The notes below the pieces were generated by a model that made no database searches, was not told where the DNA came from, and saw nothing but the letters and a program-made list of their open reading frames with translations. Of a stretch of DNA of 6,136 nt, positions 3,521-6,136 are shown in pieces (position 1 is the first letter of the stretch; each line of letters begins with the position of its first letter). The DNA is taken from NCBI GenBank assembly GCA_023136985.1, contig JAGLQD010000578.1:1-6136 (forward strand), given 5' to 3'. Source of the DNA: Candidatus Sabulitectum sp. Lineage in GTDB: Bacteria > Fermentibacterota > Fermentibacteria > Fermentibacterales > JCC-6. Position numbers and translations under genes: made by a program.

Positions 3521-6136
3521 TCAGCGGTGTTTGATCACCACAAGTGTTCGGTCATCTGCCTGAACTGAACTCTGTCCATGGAAGTTCATTGCCTTTAAAA
3601 CACGAGTAACTATTTGCTCTGCATTAAGATCTCGATACTCTAGAACAGCCTCAGTCAGCCCGGAAACATCAAATTCAATATCGTTACTATCCATGGTTTC
3701 CGTAATTCCATCTGTGTAAAGAACCAGCACATCACCAGGGTGAAATTGTACCGTTCCAAAACTGTAGTCTGCACTCTTTAGTACACCCATAAGCAGTCCA
3801 CCTTCTTCAAGAAAACTGATATCACCGGTTCTTGACACAAGAAAAGGCGGGTTGTGACCTGCATTACAATAAGTAAGAAGACCATCCTGTGTGTTAAGAA
3901 CGCTGTAAAAGAGTCCCACAAGACCAGACACCTCTCCCTCGGCAGTAAGCTCTGAGTTCACCCGCTTCATTATCTGGCCGATGTCAAACAAGCTTCTGAC
4001 GCTGGCTCCAAGTGTACCCTTCATTCCAGCCATTGTCAAAGCAGCTGGAATACCTTTTCCTGCCACATCAGCAATAGCCAGACCCAGATTACCGTCGGGA
4101 AGCTGGAAAAAGTCATAGTAGTCTCCCCCGACTTCCTTTGCGGGATTGTAGTAAACAGCAATGGTATAATTCTCATATCTTGGTGCTTCTGCCGGCAACA
4201 ACCCCATCTGAATTTTCCTTGCAGTACTCAATTCTTCCGCAAGAGAATCCCCTGTGGTTAATCTTCCAAGGTAAAGATCAGGCAGTCTTTCCCGGAGCTC
4301 GCGGGAAGTGGTAATGGAAGGATGGCTTGTTACCAGTCGGGCAACTGCATTTCTCACATTCTCTGACCTGTCGCTGAGAAGCATCGTTATTTTTTCCACC
4401 AGCCCTGGAATAGTACCAAGACTCGAGAGTTTCTCAATTGCTCCAATTGCCTGCAGTCTTACGGAAGCATCATGGTCTTCAAAAGCTTTAAGGTAAAATT
4501 CTGCCTTATCCGCTGTTTTAAGGAAAGGAGAGTTGCTTATACCACGGAGCACTGCTGTTCTAACCGTTGAATCTGTGTCCACTGCTAAAGAAAGAATCTT
4601 TTCAGTAATGCGTTCAGGTCTGGAAAACTCAGCAAGGGCTTCCCCCGCAGCGGCTCTTACCGATCTTTCATTATCAACGGCAAGTCTGTTCAGAAGAACA
4701 AAATCCTCTGTGGTCATAGAACCAAGTCGTCGAATACTCGATGCTACGGTTTTTCGCACAGATGGTTCAATATCCGCAGAAAGCTCTGTAAGCAGATCAT
4801 CCACAGAGGCTGGTAAGGGTTCTCTGTTCCAGAGGATAAACCACGCAAGCCTGGATCGTTCTTCCACTGAACCGTTTTCCAGAAGCCGCTTAACCACACC
4901 CACCGATATTTCCGCCACATCGCGGCGGCCAGCTGCAAGCAACTGCGCAAGAGCCTCTCTGGCTCCATATCGCTCGGAAGCAAGAACAATACGAAGAAGT
5001 TCTGTCTGCTCGGAATCATCAAGAATTCTGATGTAGGGAAGCACCATTGCCGCCATCTCGCTGCTCTGAGGCATGTTCTCTGACAATAGCTTCCAGAGGG
5101 TGGTTTTCTCGTCGACGGTAAGATCTTTGTAGTTCATAAGCATGCACTGGGCAACAGTTCTGATATCATCTTCGGAAATATCCGAGAACAGTGTATTTCT
5201 AATAGTGCTTCCAAAAAACCTGATACGGGCTCCAATGTTAGAAGCTACCACCCCACGCCCCCCACGGGGAAGACGCTGCATAAGCAACCAGAGCAGATCA
5301 CAGGATTCCTCTTCGAATTCACCCAGTTGTCTGTTCATCAACCCGAAGACAAGGTTCATGAGCTGGCTGTTCTCACCCCTGTCCAGAGCCGAATTCACAA
5401 TCTCCATCTCCCTGGGTTCAAGATCAGGAAACTTCCTTCCGAGATAAATCAGCACGCCCCTGGAAACCTCAGCGGATGAATCCTCCAGAAACCGCCTGAC
5501 AAACCCGCCGGGATCCCCGGACACTCCCCACATATCAATGCTCAGTAGAAGATAAGCTCTAACTGAAGGATCAGGATCTTTGGACGTAGCCTCTACAAGC
5601 TCTCTGAAATAGTGATCCTTTCTGAGCCATGGCACTCCCTGAGATCTTGAAAGAGCTCTTCTTATTTCAACAGAGCCGGATTCTATTATGTGACGGCACA
5701 AGCCCTCGGCAGCCCTGTCGAAAGCCTCTCTGTCCGCAAGCAGCATTGAAAAGAAATCGTTCAACCCTTCGATCTGAGATTCCCTGGAAGCAGTAAAGAG
5801 CAATCTCGACTTTTCCGAGGATGAAAGGTATCGATACATGTGTGCGATGTTGTATCCGGCTCTTCTCTGTTCTGTATTCTCACCGTTCAAAAGAGTTTCC
5901 ATTACAACTCTTACCAGTGGACTTCCAGCTCCGGACAGCTCTGCCATCCCCTTATCCACTGCATTAAGGATAATTATGTCCCCGCTGCAGAGATGAGTCT
6001 CACCGTTGACTGTTAAACGCCTGAAGGGTGAAATGCCCTTTCTTGCCTTTGTTTCATTGTACATTTCTTCCAGAGTTTCGGTAGATGGAAAAGTTTCTCT
6101 GATAAGAAAGTGTAGCCTGGACCATATCTCCAGTAG
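3521..6136 (-). CDS. HEAT-repeat protein with C-terminal SpoIIE/PP2C serine phosphatase domain (5' end outside window)
   Basis: Predicted cytoplasmic protein-serine/threonine phosphatase of the SpoIIE/RsbU type, fused to a long alpha-solenoid. Residues are numbered from the Met codon at 6064. The C-terminal domain (about 608-847) opens with the linker typical of the class (ARKIQMGLLP) and keeps the metal-binding acidic positions: D648 and D651 in GGDYYDF, D666 in ADVAGKG, D785 in YTDGITE, and D837/D838 in ADDRT. It is therefore probably active. Upstream, HEAT-like units repeat every 32-35 residues, with VR pairs ending at R437, R470, R502, R536 and R571, and an earlier pair at R169 and R202. 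No signal peptide or membrane helix is visible. The Met at 6064 is probably internal: the frame stays open for 24 more codons to the window edge (LLEIWSRLHFLI...), and no good Shine-Dalgarno precedes that Met. In family terms such phosphatases dephosphorylate anti-sigma antagonists or similar STAS proteins. The HEAT array presumably senses or docks partners. No kinase or STAS partner is seen here. Confidence 0.94.
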   Translation of the reverse strand, partial: LLEIWSRLHFLIRETFPSTETLEEMYNETKARKGISPFRRLTVNGETHLCSGDIIILNAVDKGMAELSGAGSPLVRVVMETLLNGENTEQRRAGYNIAHMYRYLSSSEKSRLLFTASRESQIEGLNDFFSMLLADREAFDRAAEGLCRHIIESGSVEIRRALSRSQGVPWLRKDHYFRELVEATSKDPDPSVRAYLLLSIDMWGVSGDPGGFVRRFLEDSSAEVSRGVLIYLGRKFPDLEPREMEIVNSALDRGENSQLMNLVFGLMNRQLGEFEEESCDLLWLLMQRLPRGGRGVVASNIGARIRFFGSTIRNTLFSDISEDDIRTVAQCMLMNYKDLTVDEKTTLWKLLSENMPQSSEMAAMVLPYIRILDDSEQTELLRIVLASERYGAREALAQLLAAGRRDVAEISVGVVKRLLENGSVEERSRLAWFILWNREPLPASVDDLLTELSADIEPSVRKTVASSIRRLGSMTTEDFVLLNRLAVDNERSVRAAAGEALAEFSRPERITEKILSLAVDTDSTVRTAVLRGISNSPFLKTADKAEFYLKAFEDHDASVRLQAIGAIEKLSSLGTIPGLVEKITMLLSDRSENVRNAVARLVTSHPSITTSRELRERLPDLYLGRLTTGDSLAEELSTARKIQMGLLPAEAPRYENYTIAVYYNPAKEVGGDYYDFFQLPDGNLGLAIADVAGKGIPAALTMAGMKGTLGASVRSLFDIGQIMKRVNSELTAEGEVSGLVGLFYSVLNTQDGLLTYCNAGHNPPFLVSRTGDISFLEEGGLLMGVLKSADYSFGTVQFHPGDVLVLYTDGITETMDSNDIEFDVSGLTEAVLEYRDLNAEQIVTRVLKAMNFHGQSSVQADDRTLVVIKHR

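Noticed and set aside
4744..5022. 92-codon minus-strand frame inside the phosphatase gene
   Set aside because: It is an out-of-frame reading of the HEAT region with no recognisable motif and no ribosome site; the long frame clearly wins.
4533..5036. 167-codon open frame on the plus strand
   Set aside because: It lies opposite the HEAT coding region. Its serine- and arginine-rich composition is that of an antisense shadow, and there is no matching domain or ribosome site.

Overview
The window carries six protein genes, all on the minus strand and so tightly packed that they read as one polycistronic unit transcribed from right to left. No stretch longer than 16 bases lies between genes, so there is no visible promoter, terminator, RNA gene, mobile element or CRISPR array. 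Both edges cut through genes. The organism is a bacterium with roughly balanced base composition. The gene types (a HEAT-repeat SpoIIE-type phosphatase, a SAM hydroxide adenosyltransferase, a short GH57 enzyme, and a kinase/nucleotidyltransferase sugar pair) would fit an uncultivated lineage near the Fibrobacterota/FCB candidate phyla. That placement is an impression, not something the sequence proves.

Order of translation: (1) 6136-3521, a long cytoplasmic protein of HEAT repeats followed by a complete PP2C/SpoIIE serine phosphatase domain, open at its 5' edge. (2) 3506-2721, a SAM hydroxide adenosyltransferase (DUF62 family), whose true start is very probably a CTG codon. The first in-frame ATG would delete the conserved N-terminal DFG motif. 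(3) 2724-1597, a glycoside hydrolase family 57 enzyme, joined to the previous gene by an ATGA overlap. (4) 1597-1397, a 66-residue basic protein with CxxC and CxC pairs, probably zinc-binding, joined by a TAATG overlap. (5) 1428-547, a sugar-1-phosphate nucleotidyltransferase with a C-terminal left-handed beta-helix. (6) 543 to beyond position 1, the N-terminal 181 residues of an AmgK-like (COG3178) sugar kinase, starting at TTG.

How they may work together: genes 5 and 6 look like the anomeric kinase plus nucleotidyltransferase pair known from MurNAc recycling (AmgK/MurU), which turns a free sugar into a nucleotide sugar. GH57 enzymes act on alpha-glucans and related alpha-linked glycans. The SAM hydrolase is a housekeeping or metabolite-control enzyme, and the HEAT-phosphatase is a plausible regulator. 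The combination suggests a co-expressed glycan or sugar salvage unit with a built-in partner-switching-type phosphatase. The substrates and the functional link between the two halves are inference.

Start codons are unusual here. Three of the six genes appear to start at CTG, TTG, and either GTG or possibly ATT. Automated ATG-biased calls would therefore shorten or miss them.
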